From Trinickia dabaoshanensis (lineage in GTDB: Bacteria; Pseudomonadota; Gammaproteobacteria; Burkholderiales; Burkholderiaceae): a DNA stretch of 64,000 nt. The stretch is from contig NZ_PNYA01000008.1 in assembly GCF_002879885.1 (NCBI RefSeq), positions 1 through 64,000 of the forward strand. Reading direction: 5' to 3'. Each line of letters opens with the position of its first letter. Position 1 is the stretch's first letter. Made by a program: the position numbers and the translations under genes. Below, in pieces: positions 16,919 to 26,571 of this stretch. Under the pieces are notes generated by a model. The model was given only the letters and a program-made list of their open reading frames with translations. It was not told where the DNA came from and made no database searches.

Positions 16919-19147
16919 TCACCAGTCGTAGCGCGCCGTCGCGACAACGGTCCGGCCGTTGCCGTAAAAGCACGCGGCATCGCTTTGGCACCCTGTCACA
17001 TAACGCCGGTTGAAAAGATTCGTCGCATTGACCGAAAGGCGCCAATTTCGGACGTCGTAATGAATCGCGGCGTCGAACAAGGCATAAGCCGGTACTTCCA
17101 GCGCATTGTCGAATCCGCCCGCGGCCGCGCTCGTGTAGCGCACGCCGGCGCCCAGCCCCAACCCGGCCAGCGGCCCCGTGTGCCAAGTCCAATCGCCCCA
17201 TAACGAAGCCGTTTCGCGCGGCAGCGGAATCGCGACGGGCCATTTGTCCAACGAGGCATCGTTCGCTTCGACGTTCTTCACGTCTTGGTAGGCGTATGCC
17301 GCGGCCACCGTCAAATCGCGCGTCACGTTGCCCACGGCACTCAGTTCGACCCCGCGCGAACGCACGCGGCCGGTCTGCACGCTGTTCACGTGCGTCGGAT
17401 CGTTCGGGTCCGGGGTGAGGACGTTGGTTTGGTCGATCTGGTAGATCGCCGCCGTCATCATCAGGTTCTTGCCCGTGGGCTTCCAGCGCAGGCCCGCCTC
17501 GATCTGCTTGCCGCGCGTGGGCGCGAACGGCGTACCGCCCGCCGTCACGCCGATAACGGGATTGAACGAGGTCGCATAGCTCACGTAGGGCGACAAGCCG
17601 TAGTCGCCGAGATAGACGAGGCCCACGCGGCCCGAGAACGCGGTGTTGCGCTGGCTCTGAACGGTGCCCGCGACGACGTTTTGCGTGCGCGTGCGGCTGA
17701 TGTCCTCGCGCCCGCCGATCGTGGCAACCACCCGCGGCGTCAGCTTGATCTGGTCTTGCGCGTATAACCCGATGGAATCGAGCGTCGTGCGCACATCGGT
17801 CGGCCCGAACGACGCCGGTCCCGAGAAAATCGCCGTCGTCACCGGCGTATACACCGGGTTGTACAGATTCAGGCTGGGCGCCAACGCCGCCTGTTCGCTG
17901 TCGGTGGACAACTGTCGGCTATAAGAGAGCCCGAACAGCACGGTATGTTCGATCGAACCCGTGTGAAATTGCGCCTGCGCATCGTTTTCGATGTCGAGGC
18001 GCGTGTAGTTCGGCTGAAACAACCCGGCATAGCGCGTGAGCGTCGCTTGCGTCGGGTCGGACGTATCGAGCCCGCCCCCATAGACCGTCTCGTTGTTCAA
18101 CGACAAATGCGCGTAGCGCACGTTTTGGCGCAGCGTCCAAACGGCATTCAGCCGCTTCTCGAACGCATAGCCGAGCGACCACTGCCGCTTGTCGTAGCGC
18201 GAGAACGACGGATCGCCCGTATAAAGACTGCGTGAAATCGGACCGTTGGGATTATTCAAAATCGTGCCCACGGCCGGTAAGAAGTTATCGGAAACATCGG
18301 TGCTGTCGTGCAGATAAGTCGCCGACAGCGTGAACGACGTATCCGCATCGGGGCTCCACTTAACCGACGGGGCGAGCATGAGGCGTTGATCGGCATTCGG
18401 GCCGGTGGGCATGTTCCCGTCGCGCCCCACGCCGACGAAACGGTACGTCAAGGTGCCGTCGCGGTTCAGCTTCCCGCCGAGATCGAGACCGATTTGCTTG
18501 CGCGCGTCGGTGCCTAGCTGCGCTTCGATCTCGTGGATAGGCTCGGCGGTGGGCTGCTTCGTTTGCACGTCGACGAGCGAGCCGGGATCGCCCTGGCCGT
18601 AAAGCACCGAGGTCGGCCCGCGCAGCACCGTCACGCTTTCGATTTGATACGGATCGATGCGCCATGCCGCTAGGTTGAGCGTCGAGGGGACGGCCAAACC
18701 ATCCGTATAGACGTTCGGGGTGAAGCCGCGCAGGGCCGTATACCAATCGGAACGCGTGCTCGCGCCATACGACGAGAAGCCGGGCACGTAACGCAGCGCC
18801 TCGTTGACGGAAAGCGCGCCTTGCGCCTCGATTTGCGCCGCGGTCACGACATTCATCGTCTGCGGGATTTCCTCGAGCGGCGTGTCCGTTTTGGTGCCCG
18901 TGCTCGTGCGACGGGCGACGAAGCCGCGCACGCTGTCTTTCGCGCTCCCGCCCTGCACGCGCACGGTCGGCAAGACGCCACCCGCGGCAACGGCGCCCGA
19001 GCCGCTCGGCGCGGCTTGCACCGCCGCGCTTCCCTCACCTTCTCGCTGCGCGGACTGCGCATGCGCATAACCCTGCGCCCCGGCCCATAGCGCGGCACTC
19101 GCGGCCACCGCAATCGCTCGCCGTTCCTTGCCGTCAAACCACTCCAT
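16919..19147 (-). CDS. orbA: TonB-dependent ferric-siderophore receptor
   Basis: 742 residues with a signal peptide ending near GYAHA-Q. Plug motifs are IPQTMNVVTAAQIE and VLRGPTSVLYGQGDPGSL; the 22-strand barrel ends in YDW. There is no STN domain, in line with regulation by a sigma factor that has no anti-sigma partner. Its place between pvdA and orbL marks it as the receptor for the siderophore made here. ATG has GGAG six bases upstream. It is strongly similar to the receptor at 169-2442. Confidence 0.92.
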   Translation of the reverse strand: MEWFDGKERRAIAVAASAALWAGAQGYAHAQSAQREGEGSAAVQAAPSGSGAVAAGGVLPTVRVQGGSAKDSVRGFVARRTSTGTKTDTPLEEIPQTMNVVTAAQIEAQGALSVNEALRYVPGFSSYGASTRSDWYTALRGFTPNVYTDGLAVPSTLNLAAWRIDPYQIESVTVLRGPTSVLYGQGDPGSLVDVQTKQPTAEPIHEIEAQLGTDARKQIGLDLGGKLNRDGTLTYRFVGVGRDGNMPTGPNADQRLMLAPSVKWSPDADTSFTLSATYLHDSTDVSDNFLPAVGTILNNPNGPISRSLYTGDPSFSRYDKRQWSLGYAFEKRLNAVWTLRQNVRYAHLSLNNETVYGGGLDTSDPTQATLTRYAGLFQPNYTRLDIENDAQAQFHTGSIEHTVLFGLSYSRQLSTDSEQAALAPSLNLYNPVYTPVTTAIFSGPASFGPTDVRTTLDSIGLYAQDQIKLTPRVVATIGGREDISRTRTQNVVAGTVQSQRNTAFSGRVGLVYLGDYGLSPYVSYATSFNPVIGVTAGGTPFAPTRGKQIEAGLRWKPTGKNLMMTAAIYQIDQTNVLTPDPNDPTHVNSVQTGRVRSRGVELSAVGNVTRDLTVAAAYAYQDVKNVEANDASLDKWPVAIPLPRETASLWGDWTWHTGPLAGLGLGAGVRYTSAAAGGFDNALEVPAYALFDAAIHYDVRNWRLSVNATNLFNRRYVTGCQSDAACFYGNGRTVVATARYDW

Positions 19148-19209
19148 CGATGACTCCGTTTTTTTCACTGTTTCATGCCGCGCGGCACCCGCGCCGCGAC
19201 GGCGGTCGA

Positions 19210-20628
19210 TTACAGAGCGAAGGCCTCTCGGCTGTCGCTCGCCCCGGTATGCGCTTGCGCGCGAATGGCATCGTGCTTTCCGTTTCTTGCGATGGGCTGC
19301 AGCAGCGAGGCCGCGATCTCGTCCGCTCGGCAAGCGAGTACCGACAACAGCGTGTCGCTGAGCCCATGCGTGTCTTCGCAGCAGCCCTGCAGATAGATGC
19401 GCGGCTGGAAGTGTTCGCCCGTTTGCAATCGGTAATCGCGACCCACGTTGCAGTGCGCCGGCGACTCGCCGAGCGCATCGGTGATGCCCTCCAAGAGCTT
19501 CAAGTGCGCATCGCGCCGATACCCCGTCGCCAACACGACGCCATCGAAACGCTCGACCGAACGCTGCCCGTCCACGCCGGCGCGCACCAGCAATTCGATG
19601 GGGCCGCTCGTGTCGGCTGCAGTATCCGAACGAGCGGCCAAGCTCGAATCGATTCGCCGCGCCGAGTCGATCTGCGCATTCGCCAGCAACCGATGACGCG
19701 CGTCCGCCCGCACGCGTTGCAGATAGAAGAGTTCATAGATCGACTCGATCAACGGCCGATCGACCACCGAATAGTTCGTACTCCTGAAGGTTTCGAGCGT
19801 CGCGCGTCGAGCGTCGTCCGATTGCGCGTAGACCGTGTCCGTAAATGACGGATTGAAGATCTCGTTGACGAACGGACTATCGTCGGCCGGACGCAACGCG
19901 GGGCCGCGCATGATCAAAGTGGCGTCCACGTGCGCAAAGCGCCGCGTCAAATCGACGAACACCTCGGCCGCGCTCTGGCCGCCGCCCACGACGGCCACGC
20001 GTTTACGCGCCGAACCGTCGCCGACCACGCGTTCGATCGAGGACAGATAGGCCGATGAATGCACGAGCGCCGGATCGCGCCGCGACGCCAGCGCGGCGAA
20101 CGGCGCGGGCACGGCCGGCGTCCCGCCGATTCCGACGGACAGCGCACGCGTGGCTCGCTCGCGCGACCGTCCGGAGGCATCGGTCGAGCGCACGCGTAAA
20201 TGCGTCACGACACGCCGGTCGCGCGTATCGAACACGGGCTGGACCGAGGCGACGTCCTCTCCGTAGCCGACCAAGTCGTCGAAGCCGCGAGCGACCCAAC
20301 GCAGGTAGTCGTGAAATTCGATCCGCGTGGGATAGAACTGCTTCAGATTGACGAAATCCTGCAAGCGTCCTTGTTCGAACAAGTAGTTGACGAACGTGAA
20401 GCGGCTCGTGGGATCGCGCAGCATCGCGAGATCCTTCAGAAATGAGATCTGCATGCGGCTATCGTCGAGCAGCATCCCGCGATGCCAGCCGAATTCATGC
20501 TGGCGCTCGAGAAAGGCAGTGCGCAACGTCCCCGCCGCATCGCTTTGCGCCAAGCGCACCGCCAACGCGAGATTGGAAGGACCGAAGCCGACGCCGATGA
20601 GGTCGTACGCATCGTCTCGTGTCGTCAT
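19210..20628 (-). CDS. pvdA: L-ornithine N5-monooxygenase
   Basis: 472 residues. FAD motif GVGFGPSN (residues about 12-19), the NADPH-binding VVGGGQSAAEVF and the C-terminal LATGY motif identify the class B N-hydroxylating monooxygenase family (PvdA/SidA/IucD). It makes N5-hydroxyornithine, the precursor of both hydroxamate ligands. AGGAG lies seven bases before the ATG; it follows orbK by 30 bases in the operon. Cytoplasmic. Confidence 0.95.
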   Translation of the reverse strand: MTTRDDAYDLIGVGFGPSNLALAVRLAQSDAAGTLRTAFLERQHEFGWHRGMLLDDSRMQISFLKDLAMLRDPTSRFTFVNYLFEQGRLQDFVNLKQFYPTRIEFHDYLRWVARGFDDLVGYGEDVASVQPVFDTRDRRVVTHLRVRSTDASGRSRERATRALSVGIGGTPAVPAPFAALASRRDPALVHSSAYLSSIERVVGDGSARKRVAVVGGGQSAAEVFVDLTRRFAHVDATLIMRGPALRPADDSPFVNEIFNPSFTDTVYAQSDDARRATLETFRSTNYSVVDRPLIESIYELFYLQRVRADARHRLLANAQIDSARRIDSSLAARSDTAADTSGPIELLVRAGVDGQRSVERFDGVVLATGYRRDAHLKLLEGITDALGESPAHCNVGRDYRLQTGEHFQPRIYLQGCCEDTHGLSDTLLSVLACRADEIAASLLQPIARNGKHDAIRAQAHTGASDSREAFAL

Positions 20629-20658
20629 GACGATTCTCCTAGTCGAAATGTTGTGTCG

Positions 20659-21726
20659 TCAGATGGACCGCGCGTCGAAAAACGACTCGCGGAGGGTGCG
20701 CATCAACAAGGCGCGCTTGTGCGGAAAATCGAACGGCCGCACCGCGGCGAACCCGTGCTCGCGCAAATACGCGATCATGCGAACGTTGTCGTGGCGCGGC
20801 TCGCATACCACCGCTTGTGTGCGCGGATCGTCGAGAAACAGGTAATGCACGAGCGAGGGCAGCCAAGCAGCCACGCACCGTGCGCCGCGCCAACGGGTCG
20901 CTCCAACCAGCATGTGCAGTCCGCGATCGTGTTCGCCCGGCTCGGCGAACGGCGAGATGCGGTCCTCCTTGGCCCAATACGCTTCGAAGTAGCCGAACGG
21001 CTCGTCGTCGAACGCGCCGATCAAGGGATGCACATGGGGCGACGTCAACTGCCGCTCGAGGTAGGCCCGATGAGCCTCGATCCCGCCCGCTTCCCCCCAG
21101 AAGACGTTCACGCGCGGCTCGTTCAGCCATCGATGCAGCAAGGGCAAGTCGGATTCGATCGATGCGGTTCTCAGCGTGAAACGATGGCCGAACGCGGGGA
21201 TCTCGCGCGTATAGACGACGCCGTCCCGGTAAGGCGCGCGGCGCGGATGGCGGATACCGCCCGTCATCTCGTAGCTGAGCGCCGCCGGTGGCAACGGCGC
21301 CGCGCGCGTTAGCCACAGGTCGGGCTGCTGCGCCCATGCCTCGCGCAAGCACCAGCCGCCGGCGGTCAATACGCCGCAACGGCGCAACCAATCGGCGGCG
21401 TGCCGGCCCGCGCCTCCGGCGTGTCCGGCATCGAGACGAATCGCGCGGCCCGAACGATCGTCGGCGAATACAGCCGACAGCGCCGCCAGTACTGCCGCAT
21501 GCCGCAACCGGCCGTGCGCCGCCGCGTCCCACGTCAGTCCGTATAGCCCGCGCGGCGGCTGCCACTGCGCGCGCAAAACGGGCGAATCTCCCCCTGCGCT
21601 TGCCACGCCCCCTCGGTTCACGGTGATCGTTTCACCCACGCATGAGACGCGAAGCTCGGGGATGCCCTCCATACCCGAATAGGCGATCGATAGATTCGTT
21701 TCGGACAACTGATCGTTCTCACTCAT
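20659..21726 (-). CDS. orbK: siderophore N-acyltransferase (IucB-type GNAT)
   Basis: 355 residues. The start overlaps the orbJ stop by four bases (ATGA), so translation is coupled. The C-terminal acyltransferase block is the same as in orbL: LLHRWLNEPRVNVFW, SPHVHPLIGAFDDEPFGYFE, AYWAKEDRISPF, YLFLDDPRTQAVV and FDFPHKRALL. The N-terminal ~160 residues are divergent. It should transfer an acyl group from CoA to N5-hydroxyornithine. No PvdF-type formyltransferase is present beside it. Confidence 0.82.
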   Translation of the reverse strand: MSENDQLSETNLSIAYSGMEGIPELRVSCVGETITVNRGGVASAGGDSPVLRAQWQPPRGLYGLTWDAAAHGRLRHAAVLAALSAVFADDRSGRAIRLDAGHAGGAGRHAADWLRRCGVLTAGGWCLREAWAQQPDLWLTRAAPLPPAALSYEMTGGIRHPRRAPYRDGVVYTREIPAFGHRFTLRTASIESDLPLLHRWLNEPRVNVFWGEAGGIEAHRAYLERQLTSPHVHPLIGAFDDEPFGYFEAYWAKEDRISPFAEPGEHDRGLHMLVGATRWRGARCVAAWLPSLVHYLFLDDPRTQAVVCEPRHDNVRMIAYLREHGFAAVRPFDFPHKRALLMRTLRESFFDARSI

Positions 21727-24700
21727 TGCTGTTCCACAAAGACCGAGGCCGCGCGCGACGCGGCGATGCCGCGCAATGCAACGCGCGCCGCCGGCGTGTT
21801 AGCCAATTGCTCGACCGCCTCGACATAGGTTTGCGCAAGACGCCGGGCGAAATCCGTATCGACTCGCTCATGAGCGAAGGAGAGCGCGCCGCGCAGTTCG
21901 CCGTTCGCTTCCTCGGCGATATCGAGTTCGAGCTCGAACAACATCCGGCGCCGGACGTCGTTGAACGAAGTCACGTGAAGGGCACCCCATCGGTTCGGTG
22001 CGGCTTCGGCGCGAACGTAGTTGAACAGCGCCGCCAGCAGTGGATGGCCGTCCCCGCGCTCGTCACGTTCGGCGCCCAGGACCTCAGTGAGCGGCGCCGC
22101 CAGATGGTCGTAAGCCGACAGCGTCGCATCGCGCACGGCCACCACCACGTCGAGCAACGTCGCATCCTCGGATAGGCGAGTGCGGACGATCAGCGTTTCG
22201 ACGAACAAGCCCATGGCCGCTCGGTTCGCCGCATCGCGCTTCGATGCGAGTGCGCCAACGGGCTGGTCGAACACGGCTAGCTCGCGCGCCAAGGCGATAT
22301 TGAGTGCCGCATGCATGAGCATCGGCAGCGTCGCTTGTGCGGCTTGCGCGCACGCTCGCGCCCGCTCGGCGAGCGCGCGGTCGAACCCGAACGCGATGCG
22401 CGTGGCGCCCCAACCCGCCGGCGTGGCCTCCGAGAGGCGCGCCGGCTTCGGCAGGCGCAGTGGCGCGGCGTCGAGCAATTGCTCGCGCCAATACGCTAGG
22501 TCGCGTTCGATCGTCGTCGGCGGAAAGGCTGGCGCGCGTGGCGCGGTCAGCCGCGAGCGCACCTGCGATGCGCCGGCGGCCGCATAACGCAGGTCCGCCC
22601 TACCCGTGTATGCCTCGCGCAGTCCGTCGAGCCAAAGCGCGATGGATCGACCGTCGGCCACGGCGTGATGGACGACGAGCGAGAGGACGTGATCGTCCTC
22701 GTCGAGACGCATGAGGCGCGCTCGCCAGAGCGGCGCGCCCGTCATCGCGAACGGGCGCAACGCGTCTTCGTCCGTCCGACGCCGCGCGCATGCCAGACGA
22801 TCTTGCTCGGCCGTTTGCGCGCGCAGATCGTCGACGACGAGCTCGGCCGAGCCCGTGGCCGCGACGACCAACCGTGGCTGCTCTGCGGCGACGATGCCCG
22901 TTCGCAGGGCCGGTTGGGATCGCGCCATCGCCTCCAGCGCTCGCCGAAGCGCGCCGGTATCGAGCGGCCCGGTGAGTCGCATCGCGACGGCGATATGGTG
23001 CGATGGAGTCGTGGGCCCCGCCCGCCAGAGAAACCAAAGAGCCCGCTGCGCATGGGACAGGCGTCCGTGGGGCGCGAGTTCGCGGCTCGCATTACGCTCG
23101 GGCGAATCGAATTCGGCATTACGCGCCGGAGCCGTGTGCGCCGGTGCTTGCTCGACTCGCTGCGCGTAGGCCGCGAGCGCCGGTGCTTCGAACAGCGCGC
23201 GTACCGAAACATCGCGCCCTAGCCGCTCCGCCACGCGCGAGGCAATGGAAACGGCTTTCAGAGAATGGCCGCCGAGGGCGAAGAAGTCGTCGTTGCGACC
23301 GATTCGATCCACGCCGAGCACGTCGCGCCAGATTTGCGCGAGCGCCGTCTCGATGCCAGGCGCCGGCGTCTCGATGTGCCGCTCCGGCGCCGGCGGCGAC
23401 GGCAGCGCGGCGCGGTCGATCTTGCCGTTGGGATTGCGCGGCAATCGCTCCAATACGACGATGCTCGACGGCACCATGTAATCGGGCACCAGGCCGCGCA
23501 GGTAGGCGCACAACGCTTCGCCATCGACCGGCGAAGGCATGCCGAGCGCCTCGACGTAAGCCACGAGCGTGGCGTCGCCGCCCGCCCCGCGCACGAGCGC
23601 CACGGCATCGCGCACGCTCGGATGTCCGATTAGCCTCGATTCGATCTCGCCGAGCTCGATACGCAAGCCGCGCAGTTTCACTTGATGATCGATGCGGCCG
23701 AGGAACTCGAAGACGCCGTCGCCGCGGCGAAGCACGAGGTCGCCCGTCCGGTACAAACGCGTGCCGGCCTCGCCGTAGGGATCGGGTACGAACCGCTCGG
23801 CGGTCAGCGCCGCGCGCGCGTGATAGCCGCGCGCGACGCCGAAACCGCCCAGATACAGCTCGCCGACGGCGCCGATCGGCAACGGCCGCATGCCCGCATC
23901 GAGCACGTGAGCCGTGCGCGCGCCGACGGGTGTGCCGACCGGGAGGTACGCCGAGGCTTGCGCGTGCGGCGCATCGTCGCCCCCTTCGATCATCCACAGC
24001 AACGGGGTGACCACGGTTTCGGTCGGGCCGTAGCCGTTGACGATACGCACGCCCGGAAAAGCCGCCCGCAGCGCGCGGCACGCTTGCAGCGAGGTCGCCT
24101 CCCCACCCACTGTCAACGAACGTAGCGACGCGGGCGCGCCATGGCGCGAGGCCCATTGCGCGAGCTGCAGCGCATAGCCGGGCGTGAAGGCGGCGACCGT
24201 GATCGATTCGCGCGCCATCGTTGCGAGCGTTTGCTGGGGGGACCACAGCCCGTCGTCGCTCAGCCGCACCTGCGCGCCCGCGGCGAGCGGACCCATCCAA
24301 CATTCGTGCGCACCGTCGAAGTTGATCGAGGCGACATGCAAGACGCGATCGTCGTCGCGCATTCCGTAGCGTTCGGCGATCGCCTCGCAGTGCATCGCGA
24401 TCGCGCCATGCTCGACCACGACGCCTTTGGGCGCACCGGTCGAGCCCGAGGTGTAGATGAGATACGCGGCTTGCCGCGGGTGCGGCATGGGATACGCGCC
24501 GGCGTGCGGATCAGGAGATAAGCCATCCGTTTCCAAATCATCGATCAGGCAAACGCGCATAGGCGGGCGCAACGGCAGCTTGTCCGCGTACGCGCGCTGC
24601 GTCACGACGACATCGATCCTAGCGTCGTCGATCACATAGGCCGTGCGTTCGATGGGATGTGACGGATCGAGCGGAACGAACGCCCCACCCGCCTTCAAGA

Positions 24701-26555
24701 TCGCAAGCAGCGCGACGATCGTGTCGACCGATCTGCCGAGCGCGACGCCCACGCGCGCTTCCGCCCCCACGCCCGAACGCATCAGTTGGCGCGCAAGCGC
24801 GTCGGCGCGCGCCTCGAGCTCGGCGCGCGTCAAGCGCGTGACCGAGTCGGCGACGGCGCATGCATGCGGTTCGGCATCCGCGAGCGCGGCGATTCGAACG
24901 TGGATCGGCGTGAACGCCGAAGCGGGCGAGACGGCGCGTGCCGCGGCGGCGTTGGCCGAATCGATTTCGTGCCGGTCCTCGACAGTCAGCCATTCGATGT
25001 CGCCGATCGCCGCCTCGGGCGTCGCGAGCGCATGGGTCAACCAGTGCTCGTATCGGCCGGCGAAGCGCGTGACTGTCTTCGCGTCGAACAAGTCTTGCGC
25101 GTAGACGAAGGCCGCGTCGAAGGCGCCGTCCTCGCGGGCCTCGAAACCCATCGCCAGGTCGAACTTCGCGTAACACAGATCGGTAGGCAGCGGCGTTGCC
25201 CGCGCGCGGCCGAATCGAAGCAGCGGCTGCGCCACGCCATAGGTGGCCATGACTTGAAACAAAGGATGGTGGCTCGCTTGCCGGGCGGCACCCAATGCCT
25301 CGATGACCCGATCGAGCGGCACTTCTTCGTGCGATTGGGCATCGACGAGCGCGCGTTGAACCTGATCGACGAGCGCATCGAAACGGCCACGCGGTGATAC
25401 GTCCGCCGGCACGACGACCGTGTTGACGAAGCAACCGATCAAGCCGGCTGTCTCCGCGCGGGTCCGGTTCGCGGCCGGCACGCCGATTTGGATGCGCCGC
25501 TCCCCGCTGGCGCGCGCAATCAGCGCGTGCAACGCCGCGAGCAACACCGCGAACGGCGTCGCACGCCGAGTGTGGGCGAAGGAAACTACCCTGCGGCCCA
25601 ACGCCGCGTCGAGCACGAAATGATGGCGCGCGCCCCGCGCGCTGCGCTGTGCGGGGCGCGCGCGCATACCGGGCAAGGACAGCGCGCCGGCTGCCGCATC
25701 CAGGCTCCGGCGCCAAAACGCCAGTTGCCGCTCGCCCTCGCCGGCCTCGAGCCACTGCCGCTGCCACTGTGCGTAGTCCGCATACCCGATGGGCAATGGA
25801 GCGAGCGCGGGCGACGGCGATGATGGCGATGCATCGGCGCGCGCTGCCACGAACGCGTCGTAGCACGCCGACAACTCGCCGAGCATGACATCGATCGACC
25901 ATCCGTCGGCGACGATGTGATGGATCGTCAAGACGAGCCAATGCTTGCTTGGTGCAAGCACGATCAAATGCGCGCGAAGCAGCGGAGCGCGGGCGAGATC
26001 GAACGCCTCGGCCTCTTCGAGCCGCGCGATATCGGCCGCGGCGGACTCGGCCGAGCGCGGCGCGCCCGGCTCGATAACTTCGCTGGCTTCGCTAACTTCG
26101 CTCACGTCGCTCATGCGCCACGGACACCGCGCACTCGCCATGACGTGCTGCTCCAACCCGCCGTCCGCCGACTCGACGAAAGCCGTGCGCAACGCCTCAT
26201 GGCGTGCGACCAACGCATCGAACGCGCGCTGCAACGGCTCGTGCTCGAGTGCACCGTCCAGTCGCAGGCGCAACGTGATGTGATAGGCCGCCGGTTCGTC
26301 GATCAAGCGCGCGTGCAACCAGATGCGCGTCTGCGCAAACGACGCGCTCGATACCGGCGGCGCCGCCCCCGCTGGGATCGGCAGCAGGCGGAAGTCGATG
26401 CCCGCCTCGCCGAGCTTGCCGATGAAGCGCGCGCGCTGCGCGGCCGGCAGCCGAGCAAATCGTTCGGCCAGCGAGGAAAGGTCCGCGCTCGACGCCATCG
26501 GCCGAGGCGCGGTCGTATCGGCCGTATCGGCCGTATCGGTTGAAATCGAATTCAT
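21723..26555 (-). CDS. orbJ: NRPS, module 4 plus terminal condensation domain (C-A-T-C)
   Basis: 1610 residues; start ATG with GAGG, 16 bases after orbI. Domain order: C (about 50-480, active-site HHIVADG), A (about 500-1000, YTSGSTGAPKG), T (about 1020-1090, GGHSLKAV) and a terminal C (about 1130-1590, HHAVADG). There is no thioesterase. In ornibactin and malleobactin assembly the terminal C domain is known to release the chain onto an amine (putrescine), so the same is inferred. Adenylation-pocket residues read D-G-E-A-T-G-G-V-T-K by comparison with PheA, similar to module 1 and consistent with an N5-acyl-N5-hydroxyornithine. Short in-frame repeats occur near the N-terminus (TADTADT) and within the first C domain (SEVSEASEV). 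Confidence 0.93.
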   Translation of the reverse strand: MNSISTDTADTADTTAPRPMASSADLSSLAERFARLPAAQRARFIGKLGEAGIDFRLLPIPAGAAPPVSSASFAQTRIWLHARLIDEPAAYHITLRLRLDGALEHEPLQRAFDALVARHEALRTAFVESADGGLEQHVMASARCPWRMSDVSEVSEASEVIEPGAPRSAESAAADIARLEEAEAFDLARAPLLRAHLIVLAPSKHWLVLTIHHIVADGWSIDVMLGELSACYDAFVAARADASPSSPSPALAPLPIGYADYAQWQRQWLEAGEGERQLAFWRRSLDAAAGALSLPGMRARPAQRSARGARHHFVLDAALGRRVVSFAHTRRATPFAVLLAALHALIARASGERRIQIGVPAANRTRAETAGLIGCFVNTVVVPADVSPRGRFDALVDQVQRALVDAQSHEEVPLDRVIEALGAARQASHHPLFQVMATYGVAQPLLRFGRARATPLPTDLCYAKFDLAMGFEAREDGAFDAAFVYAQDLFDAKTVTRFAGRYEHWLTHALATPEAAIGDIEWLTVEDRHEIDSANAAAARAVSPASAFTPIHVRIAALADAEPHACAVADSVTRLTRAELEARADALARQLMRSGVGAEARVGVALGRSVDTIVALLAILKAGGAFVPLDPSHPIERTAYVIDDARIDVVVTQRAYADKLPLRPPMRVCLIDDLETDGLSPDPHAGAYPMPHPRQAAYLIYTSGSTGAPKGVVVEHGAIAMHCEAIAERYGMRDDDRVLHVASINFDGAHECWMGPLAAGAQVRLSDDGLWSPQQTLATMARESITVAAFTPGYALQLAQWASRHGAPASLRSLTVGGEATSLQACRALRAAFPGVRIVNGYGPTETVVTPLLWMIEGGDDAPHAQASAYLPVGTPVGARTAHVLDAGMRPLPIGAVGELYLGGFGVARGYHARAALTAERFVPDPYGEAGTRLYRTGDLVLRRGDGVFEFLGRIDHQVKLRGLRIELGEIESRLIGHPSVRDAVALVRGAGGDATLVAYVEALGMPSPVDGEALCAYLRGLVPDYMVPSSIVVLERLPRNPNGKIDRAALPSPPAPERHIETPAPGIETALAQIWRDVLGVDRIGRNDDFFALGGHSLKAVSIASRVAERLGRDVSVRALFEAPALAAYAQRVEQAPAHTAPARNAEFDSPERNASRELAPHGRLSHAQRALWFLWRAGPTTPSHHIAVAMRLTGPLDTGALRRALEAMARSQPALRTGIVAAEQPRLVVAATGSAELVVDDLRAQTAEQDRLACARRRTDEDALRPFAMTGAPLWRARLMRLDEDDHVLSLVVHHAVADGRSIALWLDGLREAYTGRADLRYAAAGASQVRSRLTAPRAPAFPPTTIERDLAYWREQLLDAAPLRLPKPARLSEATPAGWGATRIAFGFDRALAERARACAQAAQATLPMLMHAALNIALARELAVFDQPVGALASKRDAANRAAMGLFVETLIVRTRLSEDATLLDVVVAVRDATLSAYDHLAAPLTEVLGAERDERGDGHPLLAALFNYVRAEAAPNRWGALHVTSFNDVRRRMLFELELDIAEEANGELRGALSFAHERVDTDFARRLAQTYVEAVEQLANTPAARVALRGIAASRAASVFVEQQ

Positions 26556-26571
26556 CGTCGATATCCTCGTT

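Noticed and set aside
16919-19147. A signal-transducing receptor paired with sigma/anti-sigma genes
   Set aside because: No STN domain precedes the plug and no FecR-like gene is found; the sigma factor gene is 25 kb away and has its own cysteine motifs.
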